This document shows positions 18,859 to 27,494 of a stretch of 64,000 bases of DNA, piece after piece. Within the stretch, counting starts at the first letter, position 1; each line of letters begins with the position of its first letter. Both the position numbers and the translations under genes were made by a program. The DNA comes from CAYPIE01 sp964410665 (GTDB lineage Bacteria; Planctomycetota; Planctomycetia; Gemmatales; Gemmataceae). Where the stretch lies: the NCBI GenBank assembly GCA_964410665.1, contig CAYPIE010000002.1:1-64000 (forward strand), given 5' to 3'. The notes beneath the pieces are model-generated. The model saw only the letters and a program-made list of their open reading frames with translations. It did no database searches and was not told the DNA's origin.

Positions 18859-21800
18859 ATGCCGTGGCGTTCCTCTCTATTACTAGCGCTCGGTTGGCTT
18901 GGCATCGCTCTGGCCGAACCGCCGGTAGAATTGTCGCAACCACAGTCTCCACCGCTGCCACCACCGGGGGGACTGCGTTGGATCGATCAGGGAAAGTATG
19001 ATCCACGCTTAGAAGGTTATCAGACTCCTGAAGGCTTCAAACTGGAGATCGTTGCCGAGGAACCGACGGTCATCAATCCGGTCGGCATGACTTTTGGTCC
19101 CGATGGCACGCTTTACGTCCTCGAGTGGAAACTCGATCAGGGAAATAACTTCCCTGAGCATCTGGAAACCATTACTTATCAAGACGGTACCACCCGGCAA
19201 ATCAGTACCATGAAAAAAAAGGTCCTTGATCAGGTCAAGGTCCTCCATCGCGATGACGAGGGGCTATATACGCGTGCGGAAGTCATTCTTGAGGATCAGC
19301 TCCCCTCGAGTATTCTGGTGCATGATGGCTGGGTGTATCTCTCGGGTCGCGGCACCGTGCGGCGTTACCGTCCATCGAAGCCAGATGGTCCCTATGACAT
19401 CAAGGAAGTCATCGCAAAAGGCTTTTGTGGTTTTCATCATCATCAGGTCTCCGGGATGACCATCGGCAACGATGGCAAGCTCTATATCACGAGTGGTGAC
19501 GATGATAACTTGGTCGAGGGCTCTGACGGGAGTCGTGCTACGGTATTGCGAACCGGAGCAGTCTTTCGCTGTAACCCAGATGGTTCCGACATGGAGGTGT
19601 TCTCCATTGGCTACCGCAACCCATATCGGGACTTGGCATTCGATAAGCACTTTCATTGGTTCCACGTCGACAACGACAACGAAGATGGCAGTAAATTTAC
19701 TGGCTGTCGGCTGATGCATGTCGCCGAGGGTAGCGACTATGGCTGGCGCTTGGCCCTAGGAGCACGCTGTTGTAAACCCGACCATATGCGTGGCGCGGTG
19801 TTTGGGGAACAACCGGGCAAGCTCCCGGCGATGCTCAAAACAGGACGCGGTTCTCCAGCGGGCTTACTGATTTACCACGATCAGTTTTTCCCCGAACGCT
19901 ATCAGGGATTACTGTATTATCCGGATGTATTCCGACGTCTGATTCGCGCCTATCGTGTGGAGCCGCGCGGAGCGTCCTTTGCCGTCACCGAAGAGTTTCC
20001 GTTGCTCCGCAGTCCGGATCCACTGTTTCGGCCGTGTCAGATGGTCACCGGTCCAGATGGTGCGATTTATATTTGTGATTGGCGGACGGACTCGGGAGGA
20101 GCAGGCAAGCTCTGGGGCGACGGCGAGCACGGGCGGATCTATCGACTCCGTTGGCTGGGTACATCAGAGGAACCGAACATTCCATTAAGGTCGATGAATG
20201 CATGGTCCAGAATCACCGCGCAATCTACCGAACAGCTTCTGGCTAGCCTAGGAGCCGCCAACCTGAGTGATCGCCGCATCGCGCAGTTTGCGCTGGTTGG
20301 CAAGGGAAAGTCGTTGTTGCCAAAACTAATCAGTATTATTTCAGATGTTGACCAGTCGCTTGAGGCCCGGATTATGGCCTTGGGCGCTGCTCAACAAGCT
20401 TGGGATTCAAGGGTACGAACAACGTGTCTGAATCTTCTCAATGATTCTGAGGCGGAGCTTCGTCGCCTCGCAGTGGATGCCTTGGCAATACACGTTCAAC
20501 CCGGTGACCGGCAGGTGGCCGAGGCACTTGTCCAAAGTCTGGCGGATGTCAGTCCGATGGTCCGTCGATCGGTTGTCTTGGCCATTGGACGTGTCGGTGG
20601 CGAACTCGCTCCGAGTACACTTGTTAATGTATGGAGATTTGATGATGAATCTGATCCTTTTCTGGCGGATGCCATCCTCCGGGGGCTCGAGCGAACTGGT
20701 GCTTCAGGAGTTCAGGAGCTGTTGCACCTGGTGAATTCCGGGGATCAAAAAGCGCGTGCCAAGGCGGTGGCTGCCATGCAGGCGTTTCGGATTCGTCCGG
20801 GAGGCGAAGCTCTGACCCGATTTCTCAACCACCCCCATTTGACTCGTCGGCAACGTGTGACATTAATTCAATCATTCCTCAACTATCAACTCGAGCCTCC
20901 ACTATCGGTGATCGCCTTGGTGGACTATCTCCGAGACGGAACCCATCCCGCGGAAATCCATGAGGCAGGGCTCCGCGTCTTGCAGAACTTGGACTTCGTC
21001 GATCCACGTCCGGTGACTGCCTACCTGCAACGCTTACTCGACCACCCCAGTATATCGGTTCGCTTGGCTGCAATTGACACGGTGGCACGAAGCCAGTTGA
21101 CAGCTTTAGCGGAACCGCTCCGTGAACGGCTTACGAGCCATCAACCCTCTGAACCCGAGACATTAGCCTTGATACGGGCCCTGAGGTCGATCGGGGACCA
21201 GCGTGTGGCACGAACCCTAGAGTCGATGGTGCGGAGTGATTTGATACTCGCCATTCGAGTCGAGGCGTTGCGGAGTTTGGCCACCTTGGTTCCCAAGGAT
21301 GGCTTTGCCTTGGCAACACAGCTTCTACCTACGACTCCACGTCCAGAGCTCCGGGATGAGGCGATGAGTATCCTGGGGACTCGCCCTGAGGGAGCAAAGT
21401 TGGTCGCAGAGACATTCTTGGCGGGGCAATTGCCCCGGTCGACACTTCCGAGAGTCTCAGAATTACTGCAGACCCATTTCGTCCGTCGTCCGGAATTGCG
21501 TGAGCTGCTTACCAAGGTGATGACCACCGGACTCAACGTTCGCTTCACCCCCAACGAAGTCGAGAAGATACGCCAGGAAATGGTGCTTCAAGGGGATCCA
21601 AAACGTGGACGTACACTGTATTTCGATGCTGCCAAGCTTGCTTGTGTCCGTTGCCACAAGCTGGAAGGGGTGGGTGGCCAAATTGGCCCCGACCTCACCC
21701 GCATTTGGGAAACTCACACGCTAGACAAGCTGCTCGAAGCGATGCTCGAACCCAGTAAGGAGATTAAGGAGGGCTATCAGACCTATCAGGCAGCCACCCT

Positions 21801-22497
21801 GTCGGGACAGCTGTACACAGGTCTGAAGATTAAGGATAACGATCGTGAGGTGATTCTTCGTGAAAGTAATGGCAAAGAGGTGCGTATTCCCCGCGACGAA
21901 CTGGAGGAGCTGGTGGTCGCCAAGCAGTCCCTGATGCCTGATAACGTGACGGCACTGTTATCCTATGCCGAATTGATCGACCTCATGGCCTTTCTCAAAG
22001 ATCGTGTCAGCCAGGAGAGACTGCGGGGCTTACCATTCACATTCGAGGTGATCGGCCCATTCCCTAGTCACTGGAAAGGCCACTATGCACCCGAAAAGGA
22101 TCCCACGCAGCCTCACTACACGATCGGGCAATCGCAATCCAAACTTGCTTGGCAGACGGTCACCGTCAAGCCAAACGGTTATTTGGATCTAAGTGGGGTC
22201 TTCTCCGGTGAACAGCAGTCTGCATATGTACGATTTAATGTTGATTCGTTGCATCCACAGAAAGCGACGTTGCTGCTAGGCATCGGTGGTCAAGCACGCA
22301 TTTGGGTCAATCAGCAGCTTGCTCATGAACAATTCACGCCAACCATGCCCAAGCCGGAGCAGAAACAAGTGCATGTGCAACTGCGTGGGGGGCGAAATAC
22401 CATTGTGGTACGTTTGATCGAGCAACCACAAGGATTCGGTATGTATTTAAGTCTAGTCGGGGATCAGAGCCTCCGCATCGACCGACCCTCGCCCTAA
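18859..22497 (+). CDS. PVC-type membrane-bound dehydrogenase with HEAT repeats and CxxCH haem site
   Basis: A 1212-residue secreted protein. A signal peptide (MPWRSSLLLALGWLGIALA) is followed by a PQQ-like beta-propeller (about residues 45-440; FKLEIVAEEPTVINPVGMTF, DGTLYVLEW, MVTGPDGAIYICDW). Then comes a HEAT-repeat region (about 450-900) and a cytochrome c segment with CVRCHKLEGVGGQIGPDL near residue 930. A final beta domain of about 170 residues closes the protein. This matches the large PVC-type dehydrogenases abundant in Planctomycetes, thought to oxidise sugars or alcohols and pass electrons to the bound haem. The open frame extends 90 codons upstream, but the ATG at 18859 has GGAG and starts the signal peptide. 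Confidence 0.92.
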   Translation: MPWRSSLLLALGWLGIALAEPPVELSQPQSPPLPPPGGLRWIDQGKYDPRLEGYQTPEGFKLEIVAEEPTVINPVGMTFGPDGTLYVLEWKLDQGNNFPEHLETITYQDGTTRQISTMKKKVLDQVKVLHRDDEGLYTRAEVILEDQLPSSILVHDGWVYLSGRGTVRRYRPSKPDGPYDIKEVIAKGFCGFHHHQVSGMTIGNDGKLYITSGDDDNLVEGSDGSRATVLRTGAVFRCNPDGSDMEVFSIGYRNPYRDLAFDKHFHWFHVDNDNEDGSKFTGCRLMHVAEGSDYGWRLALGARCCKPDHMRGAVFGEQPGKLPAMLKTGRGSPAGLLIYHDQFFPERYQGLLYYPDVFRRLIRAYRVEPRGASFAVTEEFPLLRSPDPLFRPCQMVTGPDGAIYICDWRTDSGGAGKLWGDGEHGRIYRLRWLGTSEEPNIPLRSMNAWSRITAQSTEQLLASLGAANLSDRRIAQFALVGKGKSLLPKLISIISDVDQSLEARIMALGAAQQAWDSRVRTTCLNLLNDSEAELRRLAVDALAIHVQPGDRQVAEALVQSLADVSPMVRRSVVLAIGRVGGELAPSTLVNVWRFDDESDPFLADAILRGLERTGASGVQELLHLVNSGDQKARAKAVAAMQAFRIRPGGEALTRFLNHPHLTRRQRVTLIQSFLNYQLEPPLSVIALVDYLRDGTHPAEIHEAGLRVLQNLDFVDPRPVTAYLQRLLDHPSISVRLAAIDTVARSQLTALAEPLRERLTSHQPSEPETLALIRALRSIGDQRVARTLESMVRSDLILAIRVEALRSLATLVPKDGFALATQLLPTTPRPELRDEAMSILGTRPEGAKLVAETFLAGQLPRSTLPRVSELLQTHFVRRPELRELLTKVMTTGLNVRFTPNEVEKIRQEMVLQGDPKRGRTLYFDAAKLACVRCHKLEGVGGQIGPDLTRIWETHTLDKLLEAMLEPSKEIKEGYQTYQAATLSGQLYTGLKIKDNDREVILRESNGKEVRIPRDELEELVVAKQSLMPDNVTALLSYAELIDLMAFLKDRVSQERLRGLPFTFEVIGPFPSHWKGHYAPEKDPTQPHYTIGQSQSKLAWQTVTVKPNGYLDLSGVFSGEQQSAYVRFNVDSLHPQKATLLLGIGGQARIWVNQQLAHEQFTPTMPKPEQKQVHVQLRGGRNTIVVRLIEQPQGFGMYLSLVGDQSLRIDRPSP

Positions 22498-22506
22498 GCC
22501 GAGCAA

Positions 22507-23463
22507 CTAATCTCGGTTCCACCCGACGGTGGAAATCTCTTGATGTTGGGGGATGGTCTGACTGGGTTTGCCGGGCACAGGTTGTCCGAGTGCCATTTCC
22601 CAAAGATGCGGCTCCGCTGGAAGATCGCGACCGGTCATCATCTGTAAGCCATCGTGGGCATGATCGCGAAGCGCCACATCATCGCTTCGCAACAGTTTCA
22701 CGAGTGGCTGAGCCGCTGGAGAAGCGGCCGGGTATTCACGCAGTGCACGCACTGCGGCTAAGCGAAGGTCTTGTTGCTGCTGACTAGATAACGAGCGTAC
22801 TGGAGCGAGGATATTGCCACGCTTCTGGTCGATCTTGATCGGACGGGTGGCGACTTCCGTGAGCATCGGCAGAGCTTGTTCGGCTCGGAGTTTGCCAAGA
22901 GCTTGGAGTACCTTACAGCGGATCCGGGTAATTGTTTGTGGAGCAAAACGGTTGTCGTCCAGGGCCACGAAGCCTTCGGGATCCATCGACATGGGGGTCT
23001 CGTGATTGGCCAATTTAATGTAGTGACGCGGTGATGCGTCGGAAGGCGTCGCTTGCGGTTCGGCATGGTGATAAGCGCGGATCAGGATGTCGGGGACTCG
23101 GGGATCCTTAAACCGACTTAGGGTGTCAATTGCCATGAGACGGCAAAGGGCACGCTCATCCTGGATTGCCATCTGACTGAGAAATTGGATCACCTCTTCC
23201 TGTTCTTCCTCATTACCGCCTTCGGCAAGAGGTTCGTCTAAGTTGTGCATCGCTTCGGTCAGCTCATCACCGGTACTATTGGGGTCCCGGATCACTTCCG
23301 AGGGATCGCGCGACGTGAACATCGCGGCGAAGGGAGCTGAACGAAAACTGTTTGTACCAATTCGATCGAAGCGGACACAGCCTAATCCCATCATGAGGCC
23401 CAGCAAAAGCCATCCTAGGGTGATGACCCGCATCTGGCGTCCGGCAAATACGCTTCGTAGCAT
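22507..23463 (-). CDS. HEAT-repeat protein with N-terminal lipoprotein-like signal
   Basis: A 318-residue protein whose N-terminus (MRVITLGWLLLGLMMGLGCV from residue 11) is hydrophobic and ends in Cys, as in a lipoprotein, although GLGC is a weak lipobox. The rest contains helical repeats, e.g. MAIDTLSRFKDPRVPDILI, CKVLQALGKLRAEQALPML and LAAVRALREYPAASPAAQPL. It resembles secreted HEAT scaffolds of planctomycetes. Translation could start at 23463 (GAGG upstream) or at 23433. The frame stays open 40 codons further upstream, but that stretch is Ser-rich and overlaps the divergent promoter zone. It ends nine bases from the convergent dehydrogenase gene. Confidence 0.75.
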   Translation of the reverse strand: MLRSVFAGRQMRVITLGWLLLGLMMGLGCVRFDRIGTNSFRSAPFAAMFTSRDPSEVIRDPNSTGDELTEAMHNLDEPLAEGGNEEEQEEVIQFLSQMAIQDERALCRLMAIDTLSRFKDPRVPDILIRAYHHAEPQATPSDASPRHYIKLANHETPMSMDPEGFVALDDNRFAPQTITRIRCKVLQALGKLRAEQALPMLTEVATRPIKIDQKRGNILAPVRSLSSQQQQDLRLAAVRALREYPAASPAAQPLVKLLRSDDVALRDHAHDGLQMMTGRDLPAEPHLWEMALGQPVPGKPSQTIPQHQEISTVGWNRD

Positions 23464-23563
23464 GGACGACCTCGCCGATAATGGGTCTCCTCCGCGCGTC
23501 GCGGAGGATGGTTGCATTCTTCGACCGAATACACTGCTAGAGGATGAAGGTTGGGAGATAGCA

Positions 23564-24025
23564 ATGCTCTTTGCCCCTGTCAAGTTGACTCACGCAACCG
23601 GAAAGGATCGCCTTCCTATGCTCAACTGGAGCCCTCGCAAACGCTCCCACTTGGGAATCCATCTCGTCTTGGCCGTGGTCCTGAGCCTTGTGGCGAGTGC
23701 GACCCTCTGGTACCTGCTCAGCCGTTCGGAAGATCCTCGTGCGCTATTGGGCTTTTGGCTCCTAGGTGTCAACCTCACCACGTTTGCCTACTACGGGTGG
23801 GACAAGTGGCGGGCACGACATGCCGCACGCCGCATTCCGGAACTAATCCTGCATACATTAAGCGTGCTCGGTGGCAGTCTGGGAGCCTACACGGGCATGC
23901 GGACATTTCGCCATAAAACCATCAAGGGCAGTTTTCGTTTCCTTTTCTGGACGATCGTTGTGCTCCAGCTGGTGCTCGTCGGCTGGGTGGTGAAGTGGTG
24001 GTTCGAGCACTTCTCCTTGCTGTGA
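23564..24025 (+). CDS. DUF1294 family small membrane protein
   Basis: A 153-residue protein with three to four membrane segments. The core is diagnostic: YGWDKWRARHAARRIPE, then LHTLSVLGGSLGAYTGM, then RHKTIKG, matching DUF1294 proteins. In other bacteria DUF1294 may follow a cold-shock domain; here the N-terminus is only a short basic leader. Function is unknown. The ATG at 23564 has GGGAG six bases upstream; an ATG at 23618 with AAGGA is an alternative. It is divergent from the HEAT protein gene and followed by the voltage-sensor-like gene. Confidence 0.85.
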   Translation: MLFAPVKLTHATGKDRLPMLNWSPRKRSHLGIHLVLAVVLSLVASATLWYLLSRSEDPRALLGFWLLGVNLTTFAYYGWDKWRARHAARRIPELILHTLSVLGGSLGAYTGMRTFRHKTIKGSFRFLFWTIVVLQLVLVGWVVKWWFEHFSLL

Positions 24026-24116
24026 ACCGAGAATACCCAGAAGTGAACAGACACCTTGCCAACGATGATTGACAAAGCCCCAGCGCACTGCCGACATTCA
24101 CCCTGAGGAGCCTGCG

Positions 24117-25175
24117 ATGCATGCGTCTCCAGATTCGTCGAGTCTCGATCCATCCGTTTATGTTGAGGAGGAACCCTCACCGACAATCCCGCCGGGTAGT
24201 GAGGGACAAGCCTACGATCCACTAGCCCGTCCGATGTTTTGGATCGCTTTTGTCTGGTTATTGGTGGTGGCTGGCCTCATCCATCGCACTAATGTGACCG
24301 ATTCCTCTCCTTCGGGACGGTATACGGTCGAGGTCGGAGCGATCACCGTCTCCGAACAGAACCTCATCGAAGGGGTATTGCTGATCATCTGGTCGGTGAT
24401 CGTGTCCGAGGCATTGTTTCGTTTGTTCTTCTTGGCCGGCGGGGTGCGGTTCAAAGAGAGTTGGCGAACGTTGTTATACATTCTGATGCCGTCCTTTCGA
24501 ATGGGGGCCCCGAGTCTGCTCCGCCGCGGACAGATTTGGTATCCCATTCTTAGTTGGCAATGGATGGATAGAAAACTCCCTGAGCGCCTCGAGCGGCTTT
24601 TTTCCATCCCGATGGTATTGTTCGCCGTGGCGATCCTCCCACTGTTTGTCATCGAATATTTACAGTCTGATGTGATTAATCAAAACACTCCTCTGCGGCT
24701 TTCGCTTCAAGCGAGTATTGCCATTATCTGGGTCGCATTTGCGTTTGAATTTATTGTCAAGATCTCGGTTGCTCCGAGTATATTCGAGTACCTGCGACGT
24801 CGTTGGCTCGACCTGGCCATTGTGATCTTGCCGACCCTGGAGTTTGTCTTGACCCAATGGGTGAATATTGCCCCATTGGCCCGATTGTTCCGGCTAGGGC
24901 GAGCCCTCTCCCCCGCGCAAATAAGCCGCCTGGGTAGGCTCTATCGACTGCGTGGCTTGCTCATGAAGGGCTGGCAGTCGTTTTTACTCCTTGAGGTGTT
25001 TGGCCGGATTCTTGGCCGGACTCCCGCAAAGCGGCTCGCCTACTTGGAGGATCAGCTGAGGATCAAACAAGAAGAGATCCGCGATTTGTTAGAGGACATC
25101 GCGGAACTGCGGAAGGAAGTCGAGGCCTCCCAAGCGGTCGATCGCGAGCAGATCGATCCCAAGTTGGTTAGCTAG
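24117..25175 (+). CDS. Voltage-sensor-like membrane protein with C-terminal coiled coil
   Basis: A 352-residue membrane protein. After a 35-residue acidic N-terminus there are two hydrophobic segments (about 40-57 and 84-107), then four that look like a voltage-sensor bundle. These are S1 162-182; S2 195-218 with FEFIVKI (E211, K215); S3 228-245 with RRRWLDLAI (D232); and an Arg-rich S4-like segment 253-283 (ARLFRLGRALS, SRLGRLYRLRG). No pore helix or selectivity filter follows. Residues 303-340 form a charged coiled coil. This arrangement recalls voltage sensors without a pore, but it may be only a structural relative. GAGGAG precedes the ATG at 24117. Confidence 0.7.
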   Translation: MHASPDSSSLDPSVYVEEEPSPTIPPGSEGQAYDPLARPMFWIAFVWLLVVAGLIHRTNVTDSSPSGRYTVEVGAITVSEQNLIEGVLLIIWSVIVSEALFRLFFLAGGVRFKESWRTLLYILMPSFRMGAPSLLRRGQIWYPILSWQWMDRKLPERLERLFSIPMVLFAVAILPLFVIEYLQSDVINQNTPLRLSLQASIAIIWVAFAFEFIVKISVAPSIFEYLRRRWLDLAIVILPTLEFVLTQWVNIAPLARLFRLGRALSPAQISRLGRLYRLRGLLMKGWQSFLLLEVFGRILGRTPAKRLAYLEDQLRIKQEEIRDLLEDIAELRKEVEASQAVDREQIDPKLVS

Positions 25176-25410
25176 GTTCGTGAGCCAGTGTCAGATAGGC
25201 CAAGCCGATCAAGCCGCCATACACCAGGACGCCCAGCAGGAAAAGGACGACAATCCCTTCGATCAGCAGCCGAAATGTGGTCGACGCCTCTTCGGGGTCC
25301 GCGGTGCGGATGCGCCGGTGATAGACGAGAAGGGTGCCGATCATCAGCAACCCGACCAGCAGACTGTCAAGTATCAAACATGCTAACCAGATTTGAAAAA
25401 ACCAGTGCAT
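25168..25410 (-). CDS. Small two-helix membrane protein
   Basis: An 80-residue protein with two clear membrane segments (about residues 5-27 and 50-72) separated by a basic-acidic cytoplasmic loop (YHRRIRTADPEEAS). No family is recognised. It overlaps the end of the convergent voltage-sensor-like gene by eight bases and lies eight bases after the stop of the 146-residue gene at 25419-25859, with which it is probably co-transcribed. Confidence 0.6.
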   Translation of the reverse strand: MHWFFQIWLACLILDSLLVGLLMIGTLLVYHRRIRTADPEEASTTFRLLIEGIVVLFLLGVLVYGGLIGLAYLTLAHEPS

Positions 25411-25418
25411 CGAGATTC

Positions 25419-25859
25419 TTATTCCCCGATGTGGTAATCATTTTCTTCCTCATCAATGTGCAAACTGCTGCGCATTGAGGCAAAAACCCCTTGCGTGTCT
25501 TCCGTATCGGGACCCTGAAATAGGACTAACAGACATCCAACCGGGGTATACAAGCTCCGGGTCTGGCAAGAGCTTGTGACATCCATCGAGATAAACTCCA
25601 GATCGTGTCCCAGCGCAGGGATACCGCTCATGGTTTCCACTGTTTCCTCCACATCCAGGGTCGGATAGTCCTCCCGAAACGCTTCAAGCACTTGTTCGGC
25701 GAGAAAGGACGGATCGATCACATCATCGCGCAGATGCAATACCGCGAAAGACGCCCCCTCACCTTGGAAGGTTGCCGTCCAGCCATGGGGATGGTCCTCC
25801 TCTTCAAGCGTCCATTGCTCTGGGTAATCGAAATGGATGCCGTCGCGACAGAATTCCAT
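25419..25859 (-). CDS. Small PsbP/DUF1795-like protein
   Basis: A 146-residue acidic protein starting MEFCRDGIHFDYPEQWTL. The opening strand pattern (amphipathic, then YPxxW) and the later GIPALGHDLEF resemble the small alpha/beta PsbP-like/DUF1795 fold seen in many bacterial proteins. There is no signal peptide. GGAG lies before a GTG-ATG pair (25862/25859), and the ATG is chosen. It probably forms a two-gene unit with the small membrane protein downstream. Function is unknown; the fold call is tentative. Confidence 0.6.
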   Translation of the reverse strand: MEFCRDGIHFDYPEQWTLEEEDHPHGWTATFQGEGASFAVLHLRDDVIDPSFLAEQVLEAFREDYPTLDVEETVETMSGIPALGHDLEFISMDVTSSCQTRSLYTPVGCLLVLFQGPDTEDTQGVFASMRSSLHIDEEENDYHIGE

Positions 25860-25976
25860 CACTGGTCTCCTGGTTTCGCCAATACCGATCCTTGAACTGA
25901 ACCTCTTAATTCAGCATAACAAGGGAGTTGGGGCAAAAAATCCCCAGAAACATGAAGACTTTTGGTAGATCTAGCG

Positions 25977-26012
25977 TATGATCGAGGTAGGGACCTGCGT
26001 TCAGGTTCCTAC
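25977..26012 (+). promoter_or_regulatory. Candidate -10 element and 5'-leader hairpin before the ACT gene
   Basis: TATGAT at 25977-25982 could be a -10 box; no good -35 is visible. Just downstream, GTAGGGACCTG (25987-25997) pairs with CAGGTTCCTAC (26002-26012) across a CGTT loop, giving an 11-pair stem with one G-U pair. If transcription starts near 25988, the hairpin would sit at the very 5' end of the message, where it could protect the RNA. It could also be an operator. The coding start is 45 bases further on. Confidence 0.4.
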
Positions 26013-26056
26013 CCCTTCCTCGCTAGCCTGCAAGTCCGCTAGAAGGAGACACTATC

Positions 26057-26515
26057 ATGAGCTTCAAAATGCACCGGGTCCATGTTTGGTACGGTGAAGT
26101 CGATGATTCCCCAGGTGGAGTCGCTAGCAAGCTCGCCGATCTGGCAGATGCCGGCGCGAATCTGGAGTACGTCTACTGTCAACGCCTTCCCGACAAGCCC
26201 GGAATGGGCATGCTCTACGTGGCGCCCATTCAGTTACCCGGTGAAGTTAAGGCTGCCCAGTCGGTGGGTTTACACGAGACGGAGATTCCGATTGTAATGC
26301 GTCTTGAGGGCGATAATCATGCCGGACTGGCCCACCGCTTGCTCTCCGCATGGGCGCATGACAAAATCAACATACATGGTTCTACGCTCACGGTCATGAA
26401 CGGTCACTTCGTCGGATTTGTCACTTTCGATACGGTCGATGACGCCAACCGTGCGGCGACAATCTTGGCCAAACTCGGTTTTGAACCTCCTGCCTCCCCT
26501 TCGATCACCACCTGA
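26057..26515 (+). CDS. Tandem ACT-domain protein
   Basis: A 152-residue cytoplasmic protein composed of two ACT-like units. The first (about residues 6-70) includes DDSPGGVASKLADLADAGAN and YVYCQRLPDKPGMGMLYVAP. The second (about 78-145) includes EGDNHAGLAHRLLSAWAHDK, INIHGSTLTV and GHFVGFVTFD. ACT domains bind amino acids or other small ligands and regulate metabolism. Here there is no attached enzyme, so the protein is probably a stand-alone sensor or regulator. The ribosome site AAGGAG is strong. A stable leader hairpin lies upstream. Confidence 0.8.
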   Translation: MSFKMHRVHVWYGEVDDSPGGVASKLADLADAGANLEYVYCQRLPDKPGMGMLYVAPIQLPGEVKAAQSVGLHETEIPIVMRLEGDNHAGLAHRLLSAWAHDKINIHGSTLTVMNGHFVGFVTFDTVDDANRAATILAKLGFEPPASPSITT

Positions 26516-26528
26516 TCCTTCTCATCTT

Positions 26529-26554
26529 CGCGCGGGATCGGTCGGTCCCGCGCG
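26529..26554 (+). terminator. GC-rich hairpin after the ACT gene
   Basis: CGCGCGGGA pairs perfectly with TCCCGCGCG over an eight-base loop, starting 14 bases after the ACT stop codon. The nine-pair stem is strong, but no T tract follows. It is a plausible terminator or RNA 3'-end stabiliser. Confidence 0.5.
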
Positions 26555-26645
26555 GCCAGTCCATCTTGTCGGGTCCGAACGAAATGCTATACGGTGCAGC
26601 CGACATAGGCGGCGTCGCGCCGCGAGGTTTATTTGGGAGATCGAC

Positions 26646-27491
26646 ATGCGCACCCCCGGCCTGGCCCTGACCCTGTTGCTACTTGGGGCCGTTCCCGTTC
26701 TCGCTCAGAATCGTACCACGACTCCAGTTCCTGCCGCAGGCAGTTCGAAGCTCGACCAGCTCCTAATCGCTTGGGAACAGAAAATGCGGGCGACCCAGAC
26801 TCTGGTCGCCGAATGTGAACAGGCCGATTTAGATAAAACTTGGGGCAAAACCACCGTCAAAAAAGGCACTTTTCACTTCAAGAGGCCTGACCGGCTCATC
26901 CTGGAACTCAATAACCCAAAGCAGCCGAGCGACGCATTGAAGATCATCTCTTCAGGGAAATTCATATACGAATATGAAGCCCGGGCGAAGCGGATTCGTG
27001 TCTACGAAATTCCACAAAATCCTCAGGGCAAATCCGAAGGCGATACCATTCTCGCGCTTTTGTCTGGGATGAGCGCGCAACAAGCCAAACAACGCTATCA
27101 GCTTGCTCTCGCACGAGAAGATGACTGGTATTATTATGTACAAATTTTGCCACGTTCCCCACGCGACCAACAGGATTTTATCAAGGCTGAACTCGTACTA
27201 TACAAACGCCCACCCACTCCGCAAGTACCGGTGAGCTACGAACTGCTCCCCGCGCGGATTTGGTTTGCTCACCCCAACGGCAATCAGACGACCATGACTC
27301 TGAAGCGACTGCAGCCGAATGTGCCGCTCGACGATGTCATGTTCGTCGCCCCACCAACCCCCAAAGGCTGGAAGGTCGAGCGTGTGCAGCGGGCGGTTCC
27401 AAATCGCGCCCCAGAGCAGCGCAACTTTCCACCGAAGGGGAACCAGCCACCACCCACAAAGGTTCGGCCACAAGGGGACGGCGGCAAGTAG
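26646..27491 (+). CDS. Secreted LolA-like protein (probable TIGR03009 family)
   Basis: A 281-residue protein with a signal peptide (MRTPGLALTLLLLGAVPVLA). The mature part has the layout of LolA-like lipid carriers: an amphipathic helix (about residues 40-55), then strands such as TTVKKGTFHFKRPDRLIL, FIYEYEARAKRIRVYEIP, and a late hydrophobic-basic segment. Planctomycetes carry a family of this type annotated TIGR03009. The C-terminal 35 residues are Pro- and Gln-rich. GGGAGA precedes the ATG at 26646; an upstream extension of the frame overlaps the ACT gene and is rejected. Cargo is unknown. Confidence 0.75.
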   Translation: MRTPGLALTLLLLGAVPVLAQNRTTTPVPAAGSSKLDQLLIAWEQKMRATQTLVAECEQADLDKTWGKTTVKKGTFHFKRPDRLILELNNPKQPSDALKIISSGKFIYEYEARAKRIRVYEIPQNPQGKSEGDTILALLSGMSAQQAKQRYQLALAREDDWYYYVQILPRSPRDQQDFIKAELVLYKRPPTPQVPVSYELLPARIWFAHPNGNQTTMTLKRLQPNVPLDDVMFVAPPTPKGWKVERVQRAVPNRAPEQRNFPPKGNQPPPTKVRPQGDGGK

Positions 27492-27494
27492 GGA

